A DNA stretch of 64,000 bases from Clostridiaceae bacterium (lineage in GTDB: Bacteria > Bacillota > Clostridia > Lachnospirales > Lachnospiraceae). The stretch is from assembly GCA_910575435.1 (NCBI GenBank), contig CAJTGI010000004.1, positions 1 to 64,000 on the forward strand, read 5' to 3'. Positions 17,951 to 27,685 of the stretch are shown piece by piece. Each line of letters begins with the position of its first letter. Position 1 is the first letter of the stretch. Under the pieces are notes generated by a model. It was not told where the DNA came from and searched no databases. It was given only the letters and a program-made list of their open reading frames with translations. The translations under genes and the position numbers were made by a program.

Positions 17951-17991
17951 AAGGGCTGTGCCAATGGTATGAAACCCATCGGTACAGCCCT
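17951..17991. terminator. stem-loop, probable bidirectional terminator
   Basis: AAGGGCTGT and ACAGCCCTCTT form a stem extended by CCAATGG/CCCATCGG. It lies between the plus-strand gene ending at 17868 and the minus-strand pseudogene ending at 18071. The T-runs are short on both sides. Confidence 0.5.
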
Positions 17992-18070
17992 CTTTGCCAG
18001 CCATATATCATTATCGCTAATGCAAATATTTTATTAATTTTGGAATGAAAAACTATTTAACTCCAATGAG

Positions 18071-18944
18071 CTACGATTTGCTTGATTGTTCTAAAATATT
18101 CTTGACCTCCTCCTCAGAAATCTTTACCCTTTTTGAAATATCCGAAATCGAAAAATTCATTTCAGATAAAAGCTCGACTTTTCCTTCAAGCCTCCCTTTC
18201 AGGATTCCCTGGCGTTCTCCCTTTGAAATCAACGCATCAGCAACCTGGCACATAGTCACCACACCTCCCCCTTTCCTTCCTGTCGTTCAGATACTTCGCC
18301 CCATCCAAGTATCTCCCATCCTGCGTAAATGCGGAAATAAACTCCAGCACCGCCTGGGGATGAGATAGTTCTCTATTACTCGCAAGAGGATCCTCTCCCA
18401 ATCTCCTCTTCTTAAAAAATGCGGCAATCTCCCTAAAGTCACTGGTGAAGGACTCTATGACCCGATCCTCCAGAAATGCAATGTCAAATACGCGAACCTT
18501 GTAGTCCTGCACGTATTTGCTCCACTTGGAATCAATGCGAAACATCTCCCGGAGACTTTTTGCCGCCTGCCATCTTCTGTCAGAGAAATTCAGCACAATC
18601 GTGATGACGGGAGTAATCTTTTTCTCGCCCTCAATCACTTGCTGGCGGTAGGTGCCAAAATCATATCCCAGCACCCTCAATGGCATCGTTTCATCAATGC
18701 TTGTCTGGTTCTCGATGCCGAGAGAACTGATTAGCAAGTTGGCCTTGCTACGGTATTGCTTGAGGACATCCCTGCGCTGGTCATTTACATCTCTCCCATC
18801 TGTCTTGTAAATGGATTCCGTTGCGCCGGCTCTCAGTCCTTCCGGACTCACAACAGCCATTCCGAACAAAAGCGTATTATAGATATCCGCAAAAACCTCG
18901 TTGTAGTCCTCAATCTTTTTACTTGCCAAATCTTTTGTAGACAC
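18071..18944 (-). pseudogene. Rpn family recombination-promoting nuclease, frameshifted
   Basis: The first frame starts at GTG 18944 (AAGGAGGTTTGC upstream) and encodes a PD-(D/E)XK Rpn/YhgA-like protein: VFADIYNTLLFG near the N-terminus, an LRVLGYDFGTYRQQ segment, and TPVITIVLNFSDRRW (the nuclease strand). It stops at 18237 just after a GAAAGGGGGAGG stretch. A second frame (to 18071) carries the usual C-terminal tail: MCQVADALISKGERQG, then EMNFSISDISKRVKISEEEV. Removing one base near the five-G run at 18267-18271 joins them into one protein of about 290 residues. It is either a recent pseudogene, a slippage-controlled gene or a sequencing error. The core catalytic region lies in the intact first part. 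It belongs to a stretch with other defence or mobility genes. Confidence 0.75.
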
Positions 18945-19051
18945 GCAAACCTCCTTTCAAATGCGCTCACATTGCGCAAAAGAGGCTCCCCATCTATATT
19001 ATATGCTACATATGACAAATTTGCAACACTTCAATGCAAAATCAGAAAAGG

Positions 19052-19618
19052 CTAGAATCTCCCCCCAGAATTGCCAAAATATTCCTCGTCCTCCATTTTC
19101 TGATGCTCAAAAACCAATGTTCCGCTGAAAAATGCTATCATTAGCAAAATTGCGGATAGAAACCCTGTAACCAGAAAAAAATCTACACACAATACGCAGT
19201 AGGGAAACATAAGGAAAGTGACGGCCCATGCCGTCCTTTTTTCACGAAAGCAATATACATGAATTCCCACCGCCACCGTTAACAACACCAAAAGAATCAA
19301 GCCGGCCTGATATGCGCCCTTGGGCAGGCATTGATTGAATAACGAAACCAGTCCGGCTCCCAGCAATCCACATATAATCAGTTGGAGGGAACAGCATTTC
19401 ACAAGCCCTATCCCAGCATCTCTCCGAAAACGGACATAAGTGACTCCCCACATCAGAGCCAGCAGCCCAAAATAAACATTCTCGATGACTGAGGGCATTT
19501 TCCAGAAATGAAAAAACAGCCCTCCCGCCATTAATAGAAACTGAACGGCCTCCACCGCCATGTTACCCGCAGTAGACGAATATGTTACCCGTATATCACT
19601 CTTTAATTTTTCCAGCAT
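19052..19618 (-). CDS. hypothetical integral membrane protein
   Basis: A 188-residue protein with about five to six transmembrane segments (for example VQFLLMAGGLFFHFW and LIICGLLGAGLVSLF), a basic N-terminus and an acidic cytoplasmic tail (MEDEEYFGNSGGRF). GGGGAGGAAATAT precedes ATG 19618. I do not recognise the family; the layout resembles uncharacterised Firmicutes DUF membrane proteins near regulators. No partner gene is indicated. Confidence 0.6.
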   Translation of the reverse strand: MLEKLKSDIRVTYSSTAGNMAVEAVQFLLMAGGLFFHFWKMPSVIENVYFGLLALMWGVTYVRFRRDAGIGLVKCCSLQLIICGLLGAGLVSLFNQCLPKGAYQAGLILLVLLTVAVGIHVYCFREKRTAWAVTFLMFPYCVLCVDFFLVTGFLSAILLMIAFFSGTLVFEHQKMEDEEYFGNSGGRF

Positions 19619-19863
19619 ATATTTCCTCCCCTTTCCGCAAAATGAATGCCAAAATGGTAAATGCCATCCTTTATGCTTATAGTATACATAAAATCTTTCA
19701 GGTTCGATCTATTTTTTCCCTACAGGAATCCTTTGGTACAAGAATCATCTTATCATGAAAAAATTTTCATTTCCACCACATAGAATGTGCTTCTCAAGAA
19801 ATTTTCGCAACTGAAAGTTGCATGAACACCCTGCCATTGCATCACTGCAAAATGAATTTCATT

Positions 19864-19896
19864 GTTATCTATTCACAACGACTTTGAATAGATAAC
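19864..19896. promoter_or_regulatory. 11-bp inverted repeat upstream of type I R-M operon
   Basis: GTTATCTATTC and GAATAGATAAC (perfect 11-bp arms, 11-nt loop). The left arm resembles the end of the TATTCACAG repeat family. It lies in the 610-bp gap between 19619 and hsdM; apart from this, the next inverted repeat and a possible 22-codon ORF at 20136-20201, I see nothing in the gap. Confidence 0.4.
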
Positions 19897-19926
19897 AGTA
19901 TCATAACTTATGGTAGAAAAATTTAT

Positions 19927-19961
19927 AAAATCATGCTATAGTAATGCTATATCATGATTTT
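19927..19961. promoter_or_regulatory. 15-bp imperfect inverted repeat, candidate operator before hsdM
   Basis: AAAATCATGCTATAG (19927-19941) and CTATATCATGATTTT (19947-19961) pair at 14 of 15 positions around a 5-bp spacer. TATAGT-like boxes fall inside. This is the size of an operator for a dimeric or tetrameric repressor; there is no following T-run, so it is not a terminator. Confidence 0.5.
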
Positions 19962-20229
19962 GAGGTCAAAAGGTATTTTGTCTTCAACTGTGCTACGGAT
20001 TACTGATCTCAGAAGAAATCAAGAAATTTGTCAGAAATCTTTTCTATCACAGAGGTTTTTTGGCAGAGAACTTAGTGTTTCATTTTCATCTATCAATCGT
20101 GGGAAAGTTTGAAAAACAAACCTAATACATCTGCAATGAAAGAGATTATAGATTTTTACAATGATCACAATCTTGATTTCAATTTATCAGAAGAACAATG
20201 AACATAAAAAAGAAAGGACAAATAATACT

Positions 20230-21837
20230 ATGGCTAAAAAGAAAACTGCCGAGAAAGTATTAAATATTGATAATATTTTATTTAATTGTAGAGATATTCT
20301 GCGTGCTGCACGTAATTCAGGCTCTTTCTTTGAAAAGCGTGATATGATGCTGACGCTTGTGTTTTTACGCTTTATTGGGGAGAAATACGAGGATGGAATT
20401 GAAAAACTTCGCCAAACTTTAATTGAACAAGGTCTTGACCCAGAAGATGAAAACATAAGAGCAGCATTCTTTGATGATGCTACTTTCACAGATGGAACAT
20501 ACAATCTTCCACCTGAAGCAAGGTGGTCAACCATCATCAATACACCTGCACCAAGGCTCAATGTTTCACTTGATACCGCACTACATAGCATTTCAACTGA
20601 TTCAAAAGATTTAAAAGGTTGTTTTATTGAAGGTACATTTACCACCCGAAATTTGGCTCCGAATGATATAAAGAAACTTGTGGATGAAGTAAATAAAATC
20701 AGTCATAAAGCATTTGGGGAAGAAAAAGATCTTATCGGTCGTGTATATGAATACTTCCTGAAAGAATTTGCAGTGAATGCAACAAAGGAAGAGGGAGAAT
20801 TTTATACACCCCATGATGTTGTGCAGCTGATCGCATCAATGATAGAACCGTATGATGGCACTTTATATGACCCTTGCTGTGGTTCCGGAGGCATGTTTAT
20901 ACAAAGTGCTGAACTCGTCAAATCCAAACAGGGCGATATCAACAAAATCAATATTTACGGACAGGAAAAGGATGCGGCAACCTATCGTCTTGCAAAAATG
21001 AACCTTGCGCTTCGTGGGCTTAGTCACAATCTTGGGGAGACAAATGATTCTTCCTTTACCCATGATTTACATAAGGGATTATATTTCAACTATATCATGG
21101 CAAATCCACCTTTCAATCTCAAGGGGTGGTATGATGATAATCTGAAAAATGACCCTCGTTGGACAGACTATCGAACACCACCTGCAAGTAATGCAAACTA
21201 TGCTTGGATTTTACATATACTTTCTCATTTGAAAAAAAATGACGGCGTTGCAGGATTCCTTCTTGCGAATGGTGCATTGAACGATAGCGACACTTTAGAA
21301 ATTCGTAAAAAACTGATTCAGAATGATAAGGTGGAAGCAATCATCGTTCTTCCGAGAGAATTGTTTATCACCACCGATATCAGTGTTACACTTTGGATAC
21401 TGAATCAGAACAAAAAAGGCGGTAATTACCACGGTAGAAATCTTCGTAGTCGTGAGCATGAAATACTTTTTATGGATTTGCGCGGGTGGAGAGAAAATCC
21501 TGTTAAGGGTGAGAACAAAAAGAAAGTGCGTTTAGTAACAGAACAAATTGAAAGAGCAGCTAATATATACCATACATGGCAAAGCGAAAGAACTGACGGT
21601 ATAGAATATGAAGTGCCTGAACTTTACCGCAGTGTTAGTATTCTTGACATTGAAAGCAAAGGTTGGACGCTTACACCAAGCAAATATATTGAATTTATTG
21701 ATCATGATTTAGAGATTGACTACGAAAAAGAAATGTCTCGTATTCAGATAGAAATGCAAGAAGTTATAAAGCAGGAAAAGAAATCACAACAGATGCTGGA
21801 AGATGCTTTTAGGGGGATTGGTTATGGCATTGACTAG
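20230..21837 (+). CDS. hsdM: type I restriction-modification DNA methyltransferase, M subunit
   Basis: A 535-residue N6-adenine methyltransferase that, with HsdS, methylates the bipartite site and, with HsdR, forms the restriction complex. It has an N-terminal HsdM helical domain (about 10-130), then the SAM-binding motif DPCCGSGGMF and the catalytic NPPF. The start at ATG 20230 is chosen (AAAGGACA upstream); the frame extends 23 codons further without a ribosome site. hsdS begins 14 bp before its stop. Codon use and AT content are clearly different from the neighbouring chromosomal genes, which suggests acquisition by transfer. Confidence 0.96.
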   Translation: MAKKKTAEKVLNIDNILFNCRDILRAARNSGSFFEKRDMMLTLVFLRFIGEKYEDGIEKLRQTLIEQGLDPEDENIRAAFFDDATFTDGTYNLPPEARWSTIINTPAPRLNVSLDTALHSISTDSKDLKGCFIEGTFTTRNLAPNDIKKLVDEVNKISHKAFGEEKDLIGRVYEYFLKEFAVNATKEEGEFYTPHDVVQLIASMIEPYDGTLYDPCCGSGGMFIQSAELVKSKQGDINKINIYGQEKDAATYRLAKMNLALRGLSHNLGETNDSSFTHDLHKGLYFNYIMANPPFNLKGWYDDNLKNDPRWTDYRTPPASNANYAWILHILSHLKKNDGVAGFLLANGALNDSDTLEIRKKLIQNDKVEAIIVLPRELFITTDISVTLWILNQNKKGGNYHGRNLRSREHEILFMDLRGWRENPVKGENKKKVRLVTEQIERAANIYHTWQSERTDGIEYEVPELYRSVSILDIESKGWTLTPSKYIEFIDHDLEIDYEKEMSRIQIEMQEVIKQEKKSQQMLEDAFRGIGYGID

Positions 21838-22969
21838 ATATAAACTGGGAGAAATAATAGAACTTGTATTAAAAACGAATTCAGAATTTCGATATGGTCC
21901 AGATGATGTAAGAGGCATGACGATTACTAAGGAAATAATACATACGAAAGCTGACGTAACTGGAACGAATTTATCAAAATTCTTAGTGGTAAGTCCTGGA
22001 GAATTCATTTACAATCCCAGAACACATGGCAAGAAAATTGGTTTTGGCTACAATAACACAGACGAAACATTTATTATTAGTTGGAACAATATAGCATTCA
22101 AAGTAAAAGCATCTATGAAAAAAGTTGTTTTAGCTGACTATTTATTTTTGCACTTTAAACGTGACGAATGGGATAGGGAAGCTTGTTTTCATTCATGGGG
22201 AAGTTCAACAGAAGTATTTTCTTGGGGAAGTTTATGTGATATGGAAGTTGACCTCCCATCACTTCCAATTCAGCAAAAGTATGTAAACATTTACAATACT
22301 ATGCTTGCAAATCAGCAAAGCTATGAACGTGGATTGGAAGACTTGAAACTGGTATGTGATGCTTATATTGATGACATCAGAAAGAAACTCTCACATAGAA
22401 AGTTGGGAAGTTATATCTCAATATGTGAAAATAAAAATGATGACTTGCTATACGGAATCGATGCTGTACGAGGTATTTCGATTGAAAAGAAATTCATTAA
22501 TACAAAGGCAAATATGGATGGGGTATTTCTTAAGCCATATGCACTTGTTAATCCTAATGAATTTGCATATGTAACTGTAACTTCAAGAAATGGAGAAAAG
22601 ATTTCTCTTGCTCGTAACAATAGCAACGAAATTTATATCTGTTCTTCCTCTTATATAGTATTTAAGGTTAATGATACCAGAGAATTATTGCCAGAATTTT
22701 TATCAATGTTGTTTGAACGTAGTGAGTTTAATCGATATTCTCGTTTTCATTCATGGGGAAGTGCGAGAGAAACATTTGATTGGGAAGAAATGTGTGATGT
22801 CAGAATTCCTGTTCCTGATATTGAAATACAACAAAATATCGTTAATATTTTTGAAGTATATAATACTCGCAAAGACATTAACGAAAAACTTAAAACACAG
22901 ATTAAAGATATCTGCCCCATATTGATAAAAGGTTCTATCGAAGAGGCGAGAAAAACAAAGGAGGCGTAA
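21824..22969 (+). CDS. hsdS: type I restriction-modification specificity subunit with twin TRDs
   Basis: A 381-residue specificity subunit with two target-recognition domains (about 5-175 and 190-365) separated and followed by conserved helices (ERGLEDLKLVCDAYIDDIRK; NEKLKTQIKDICPILIKG). The two TRDs are similar to each other: YGPDDVRGMTI.K / YGIDAVRGISI.K, HTKADV/NTKANM, FHSWGS in both, IQQ..VNI in both. Similar TRDs usually read similar half-sites. The start at ATG 21824 follows GGGGGA and overlaps hsdM; an ATG at 21803 is an alternative. The recognition sequence cannot be read from the protein. Confidence 0.93.
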   Translation: MALTRYKLGEIIELVLKTNSEFRYGPDDVRGMTITKEIIHTKADVTGTNLSKFLVVSPGEFIYNPRTHGKKIGFGYNNTDETFIISWNNIAFKVKASMKKVVLADYLFLHFKRDEWDREACFHSWGSSTEVFSWGSLCDMEVDLPSLPIQQKYVNIYNTMLANQQSYERGLEDLKLVCDAYIDDIRKKLSHRKLGSYISICENKNDDLLYGIDAVRGISIEKKFINTKANMDGVFLKPYALVNPNEFAYVTVTSRNGEKISLARNNSNEIYICSSSYIVFKVNDTRELLPEFLSMLFERSEFNRYSRFHSWGSARETFDWEEMCDVRIPVPDIEIQQNIVNIFEVYNTRKDINEKLKTQIKDICPILIKGSIEEARKTKEA

Positions 22970-22972
22970 CCT

Positions 22973-25900
22973 ATGGCTAAATTAAAAGAATACAACGGTC
23001 ACTATTGTGAATCAGAATATGAATATGCCTTTATTGGATTTTTAGAGGCTGAGGGCTGGATTTATTCTTCGGGCAATAGCATCTCTCGTGTAACCAAAAG
23101 AGATGTACTGATTGCTGATGATTTCAAGAAGTTCATATCCGATAAAAATCCAGACTTAACCGAAGATGAGGTTACGCACATTTTTGATAATGTGCGTCTT
23201 GTCGGCAGTGAAAGTGACTTTGCTACTTTGCACAAAGTGTATGGCTGGATGGTTGATGGTGTTCAGTTTACACCACAAAATGGACTGGCGAGAATGATAC
23301 CCCTCATTGATTTTGAAAATCCAAATAAGAACATATTCCGTGTGGTGAATCAGTTCGTTGTAGAATATACCAATAACGGTCAGAAAGAAAATCGCAGACC
23401 GGACGTGCTTTTGTTTGTAAACGGGATGCCCTTATGTGTCATTGAATTGAAAAATCCTGCCGATGCAAATGCGACCATTTATAGTGCATGGAAGCAAATA
23501 AATATCCGTTATTGGAGAGATATTCCACATTTATTGCATTACTGTCCTCTGGCTTGTATCTCAGACGGTGTTAAAACAAGACTTGGAACAGTTCGTACTC
23601 CTTATGAGCATTTCTATGCATGGAGACGTGTGAATGAAAAAGATGCAGTATCTACTCTGCCTTTTGAAGAAACTGAAACAATGATAAAGGGTGTTTATGC
23701 ACCTAAGCGATTGTTGGAGATTTTCAGAGATTACATCTATTTTCAAGATAGCATTTACGATAGTTCTGAAGTTGAAATCGTATGCCGTTATCCACAGTTC
23801 TTTGCTGCAAGATTACTAAAGCAAAGTATAGTAAATTCTGTTGCTGCCAAAAGCGGTAGAGGCGGAACGTACTTCGGTGCGACAGGATGCGGGAAAACAT
23901 ACACTATGGCATTTCTTGCCCGTCAACTTGCACTTCGTTGTACAGATATACCGGAAATCGGATCACCGACAATCATTTTAATTGTTGACCGTGATGAACT
24001 GCAAAAGCAGGGGGCAAAGCTTTTTACCAAGAGTAAGGAATTTTTGAATCTCGGTGAAGTATCTGTTGTAAAAAACAGAGCGCAGTTAAGACAGGAACTT
24101 GGAACTAGGCAAAGTGGCGGTTTTTACATTTGTACCATTCAGAAGTTCTGCGACCGAAAAGATGACAAAATCGGTCTTATCAACGACCGTCAGAATATTA
24201 TATGTTTTTCTGATGAGGCTCACAGAACCCAGATTGAGCATTCTAAAAAAATTCAATTCAGCAAGGATGCGGATAAAAATATGAAAGCGATGGTTTCAAA
24301 GCCATACGCAAAGGTTTTGAAAGAAGCATTTCCACAGGCTACCTTTGTTGGATTTACCGGTACTCCTATTGCAGAAACTTATCAGACCTTTGGTGATGAA
24401 ATTGACCGATATACAATGGATCAGGCAGTGGCAGATGGTTTGACTGTTTCTATCAAATATCATCCTCGTATCACAAAGGTTTTACTAGACAAGGTAAAAG
24501 TAAAAGAGATTGAGGATTACTATAAAGAATGTGCTGATGATGGTGCAACATATGAGGATATCGAAGCAAGTAAAAAAGCAATGAGTTCTATGGAAGTAAT
24601 TCTTGGAGAACCTTCACGACTAGAACGTCTTGCTACAGATATCCATGACCATTATATTTCTTCATGCGCAGGAGACCCGGAGAGAATACAGAAAGCAATG
24701 ATTGTTTGTTCAAACAGAAAGATTGCGTATGCATTACTTCAAAAATTTAAGGATAAATATCCTGAATGGTTTGAGGTAAAGAAATCACCAGATGATGTTT
24801 CTGTAACCGAAGAAGAACTGAAAGAATTGAAGCCAATGCCATTTATTGCAATGGTATCTAGTGTCGGCAGTAACGATGAAGAAGATATGTACAATTATTT
24901 GGGCGGTGTTAAAAATGATAAGCGCTCTGAAGAACTTGACGCTGCTTTTAAACAGGAAAAATCAAATTTCCATATCGTTATTGTTGTAGATATGTGGATT
25001 ACAGGCTTTGATGTTCCTTGCCTTACATATTTATATAACGACAAGCCTCTTAAGAAGCATTTGTTGATACAGACAATTAGCCGTGTAAACAGAAAATATC
25101 ATGGAAAAGAATTTGGCATGGTAATTGACTACATCGGTATTCGTGACAATATGCGTGAAGCAATGAAGGTTTATGGTGGAGATACTTCGATTGCTCCTAC
25201 ATCTGATGATGTTGAACAGGCTACATCAGTGTTCAGAGAAGAGTTAGAAATCTTAAAAACACTGTTTCATGATTATGATTTATTACCATTCTTAAATCCA
25301 GATTGTGACCCTGGCGAGCGTTACAAACTTCTTGCTAAAGCTGCCGAGTATGTATTTGCATCAACGCAGGAATTACGAACAGAAGGAAATAAGGAATCTC
25401 AGAAGGTTTCATTTAAGACCTACTTCTTAAAGACAGTACAACGAATGAGAACTGCGTTTGATATCTGTCAGCCTTCTGGTAATCTTGGTGAGGAAGAATC
25501 TGCACTTGCACAGTGCTTTATGGCTATAGCTGGTTTTGTTCGCAAAATGAGTGGAACAAGTGAAATGGATACAGATACCATGAATCGTGCAGTTTCCAAG
25601 ATGGTTGAAGAAGCATTGAAATACAATCAGGTGGAAAGTGTTCTTGAAAGTGGCGAGGAAGAGGATATTTTTTCTCCGGAATATTTTGAAAAATTATCTG
25701 ATGTAAAAATGCCTGCAACCAAGCTGGAGCTTCTTGTGAAAATGCTGCGTAAACAGATTAAGGAATATGGAAAAGTCAATAAGTTAGCTGCAAAGTCATT
25801 CCAGGAAATGTTGGAAAAGACCATTGCGGAATATCATGAAAGACGTAAACACCTTACTGCTGAAGAAGCCGGAGAAACACAGGAACAGGCATCTGAGAAT

Positions 25901-26407
25901 ATTATTCAGATTGCCACGGAACAGGCGTTAGCTATCCTTCATCAAATGAACGAGAACAGAGAAAGTTTTCGTAAAATCGGTTTAGCCTTTGAAGAAAAAG
26001 CATTCTATGATATTTTGGTTTCTCTGCGCGACCAATATAACTTTGAATATGGAACAGATCAAGAAGTAGACGGCGTTGTTATCAATGATAAGTGCAGAGC
26101 CTTAGCGAAAAAAGTAAAGGAAATCATTGATACAAAGTCTTCGTTTGCAGACTGGCTTAATAATCAGAATGTGAGAAATCAATTAAAGTTGGACATTAAA
26201 ATATGCTTGGTTAAGAATGGATACCCGCCTCAATATAGTCCGGAAGTATTTAATAAGGTTATGGAACAGGTGGAGAATTTTGAGGAATATTCCAGAACAG
26301 ATGTTTCAAGGAATGAAGCATCTACTTCTACGAAGATTCGTCGGTACGAGACTGAAAGCAATGTGATGATGGTTGCGGAAGATTCCACACATTATGGTGA
26401 TTCATAA
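22973..26407 (+). CDS. hsdR: type I restriction enzyme, R subunit
   Basis: A 1144-residue ATP-dependent translocase-nuclease. The PD-(D/E)XK nuclease is at the N-terminus (RPDVLLFVNG...VIELK near 140-160). The helicase core follows: Walker A GATGCGKT near 300, DEAH in CFSDEAHRTQ, FTGTP, and motif VI in ISRVNR. A helical C-terminal region would contact HsdM. It starts three bases after hsdS and completes the hsdMSR operon. All catalytic motifs are intact, so the system is predicted to be active. Confidence 0.96.
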   Translation: MAKLKEYNGHYCESEYEYAFIGFLEAEGWIYSSGNSISRVTKRDVLIADDFKKFISDKNPDLTEDEVTHIFDNVRLVGSESDFATLHKVYGWMVDGVQFTPQNGLARMIPLIDFENPNKNIFRVVNQFVVEYTNNGQKENRRPDVLLFVNGMPLCVIELKNPADANATIYSAWKQINIRYWRDIPHLLHYCPLACISDGVKTRLGTVRTPYEHFYAWRRVNEKDAVSTLPFEETETMIKGVYAPKRLLEIFRDYIYFQDSIYDSSEVEIVCRYPQFFAARLLKQSIVNSVAAKSGRGGTYFGATGCGKTYTMAFLARQLALRCTDIPEIGSPTIILIVDRDELQKQGAKLFTKSKEFLNLGEVSVVKNRAQLRQELGTRQSGGFYICTIQKFCDRKDDKIGLINDRQNIICFSDEAHRTQIEHSKKIQFSKDADKNMKAMVSKPYAKVLKEAFPQATFVGFTGTPIAETYQTFGDEIDRYTMDQAVADGLTVSIKYHPRITKVLLDKVKVKEIEDYYKECADDGATYEDIEASKKAMSSMEVILGEPSRLERLATDIHDHYISSCAGDPERIQKAMIVCSNRKIAYALLQKFKDKYPEWFEVKKSPDDVSVTEEELKELKPMPFIAMVSSVGSNDEEDMYNYLGGVKNDKRSEELDAAFKQEKSNFHIVIVVDMWITGFDVPCLTYLYNDKPLKKHLLIQTISRVNRKYHGKEFGMVIDYIGIRDNMREAMKVYGGDTSIAPTSDDVEQATSVFREELEILKTLFHDYDLLPFLNPDCDPGERYKLLAKAAEYVFASTQELRTEGNKESQKVSFKTYFLKTVQRMRTAFDICQPSGNLGEEESALAQCFMAIAGFVRKMSGTSEMDTDTMNRAVSKMVEEALKYNQVESVLESGEEEDIFSPEYFEKLSDVKMPATKLELLVKMLRKQIKEYGKVNKLAAKSFQEMLEKTIAEYHERRKHLTAEEAGETQEQASENIIQIATEQALAILHQMNENRESFRKIGLAFEEKAFYDILVSLRDQYNFEYGTDQEVDGVVINDKCRALAKKVKEIIDTKSSFADWLNNQNVRNQLKLDIKICLVKNGYPPQYSPEVFNKVMEQVENFEEYSRTDVSRNEASTSTKIRRYETESNVMMVAEDSTHYGDS

Positions 26408-26418
26408 AATAAATCGAT

Positions 26419-26640
26419 GTGGAGGTTATATACTACAGTCTTTTTTTGAAAATAGGATTATTAAAAATCAGGCTAATTCGAGAAGGAAAAGGCTCACATA
26501 CATTGAATTCTGCAATACATTTAGGGTTTGAAAATGTTACCGAGGAAGATTCTAAAGATTATGTTGGAATTAGAATGGCTGATCTGTTTGTGATTTTATT
26601 ACAAATGATGATAAAGATTTTTATGAGTGCCATTGCTGAC
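26419..26640 (+). pseudogene. possible DUF3800-like C-terminal remnant
   Basis: The reading frame after hsdR contains an EEDSKDYVGIRMADLF stretch, which resembles the C-terminal DSK..GIQ.AD motif of DUF3800 proteins. It has no proper N-terminus and becomes unlike the family afterwards, overlapping the convergent fic gene. It may be a scar of an insertion at the end of the restriction operon. Confidence 0.2.
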
Positions 26641-26652
26641 ACTCATAAATGT

Positions 26653-27561
26653 TTACTTGCATTTCCGATATTTCTGATTTTTGCTATTCAGCTTATCGGG
26701 AATCGTGCGTTCAATCAGATTCTGTTCCAAAGCCGGGTTCAAATAGTTCTTTCGGAAAGTTGGCCTGTGCGAAAGACCAAGTCGCTCCATAAGTTCTGCA
26801 GCCGAGAGCGTATTATCGCCGAGAACAGAGAATAAACGTTCGGCCAAAGTTTTATCTTGGTCGGTTACTTGGTCGGTGGAACAACCAACGACCGTTACTT
26901 CCTTTAGACTGTCTCTAATGATTTCAAGCATCAATTCAACGAATCCTGCGCTGTCCGCCTGCCTATCAGCCGCACCAAGAGCATCATAGTATTCTTTCTG
27001 CCGGGACTGAATCAGTTCCTCAATCGGAAGCCAGAAGAACAGTTCTTTCCATTTGCCGAGGAGGAGACTATGCCACATCCGTCCCATGCGGCCATTGCCG
27101 TCTGCGAAGGGATGAATGAATTCAAATTCGTAGTGAAATACCGCACTCTTGATCAGCGGATGCAGTTCCGCCTGTCGATACCATGCAAAAAGATTATGGA
27201 TATGCTCCGGCACAAGCCCATTCATCATCAACTTATGTGCTTTCAGGAGATCATCCACTGAGGATGGGTCTAAGCCCAGCATAAGCTCAAATGCCTCATA
27301 AGCATTCTGTACCTCTTTGATTTCATTCGGATTGCCGAGGATGCGCTTGCCATCGAGGATAGCCGTCACTTGTTCCAACGAGAGAGAATTATGCTCAATC
27401 GCAAGAGAGGAGTGGATCGTCCGAATACGATTCTTGCGCCGAAGATGCGGGCTAATCGTTCCTTCTTGAAGAACGGTGATGCGACCGACCTGTTCGCTAA
27501 TCTCCGCAATCAGAAATGTCATTTTATCCGTCATGTGAAACGGCGGCTTGTAATCGCTCAT
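26653..27561 (-). CDS. Fic family protein
   Basis: A 302-residue Fic protein, predicted to transfer AMP or another nucleotide to a target protein. The catalytic motif HPFADGNGRMGR is complete (150-161, His150 as base). Upstream, SSLAIEHN (51-58) is close to the inhibitory (S/T)xxxE(G/N) helix but has His in the last place. The C-terminus (about 245-302) is a winged-helix-like domain (AAELMERLGLSHRPTFRK). GGAGGTGAACACTG precedes ATG 27561. It sits next to the restriction system at the boundary with the coaE-polA block and may be part of a defence island or a regulatory protein of its own. Confidence 0.9.
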   Translation of the reverse strand: MSDYKPPFHMTDKMTFLIAEISEQVGRITVLQEGTISPHLRRKNRIRTIHSSLAIEHNSLSLEQVTAILDGKRILGNPNEIKEVQNAYEAFELMLGLDPSSVDDLLKAHKLMMNGLVPEHIHNLFAWYRQAELHPLIKSAVFHYEFEFIHPFADGNGRMGRMWHSLLLGKWKELFFWLPIEELIQSRQKEYYDALGAADRQADSAGFVELMLEIIRDSLKEVTVVGCSTDQVTDQDKTLAERLFSVLGDNTLSAAELMERLGLSHRPTFRKNYLNPALEQNLIERTIPDKLNSKNQKYRKCK

Positions 27562-27685
27562 CAGTGTTCACCTCCAATAAATCAATTAATTCACCATACT
27601 TTCATCCGGGAACAGATTGTCCAGATCCTGTGCGGCTATGACCAACCGCAAGTATAAAGATTTGTTAAAAAAGTCGGTGAACGAA

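Noticed and set aside
20136-20201. 22-codon ORF just before hsdM (MKEIIDFYNDHNLDFNLSEEQ)
   Set aside because: Protein-like but very short, overlapping the region before the hsdM ribosome site; could be the tail of a decayed gene, not enough to annotate.
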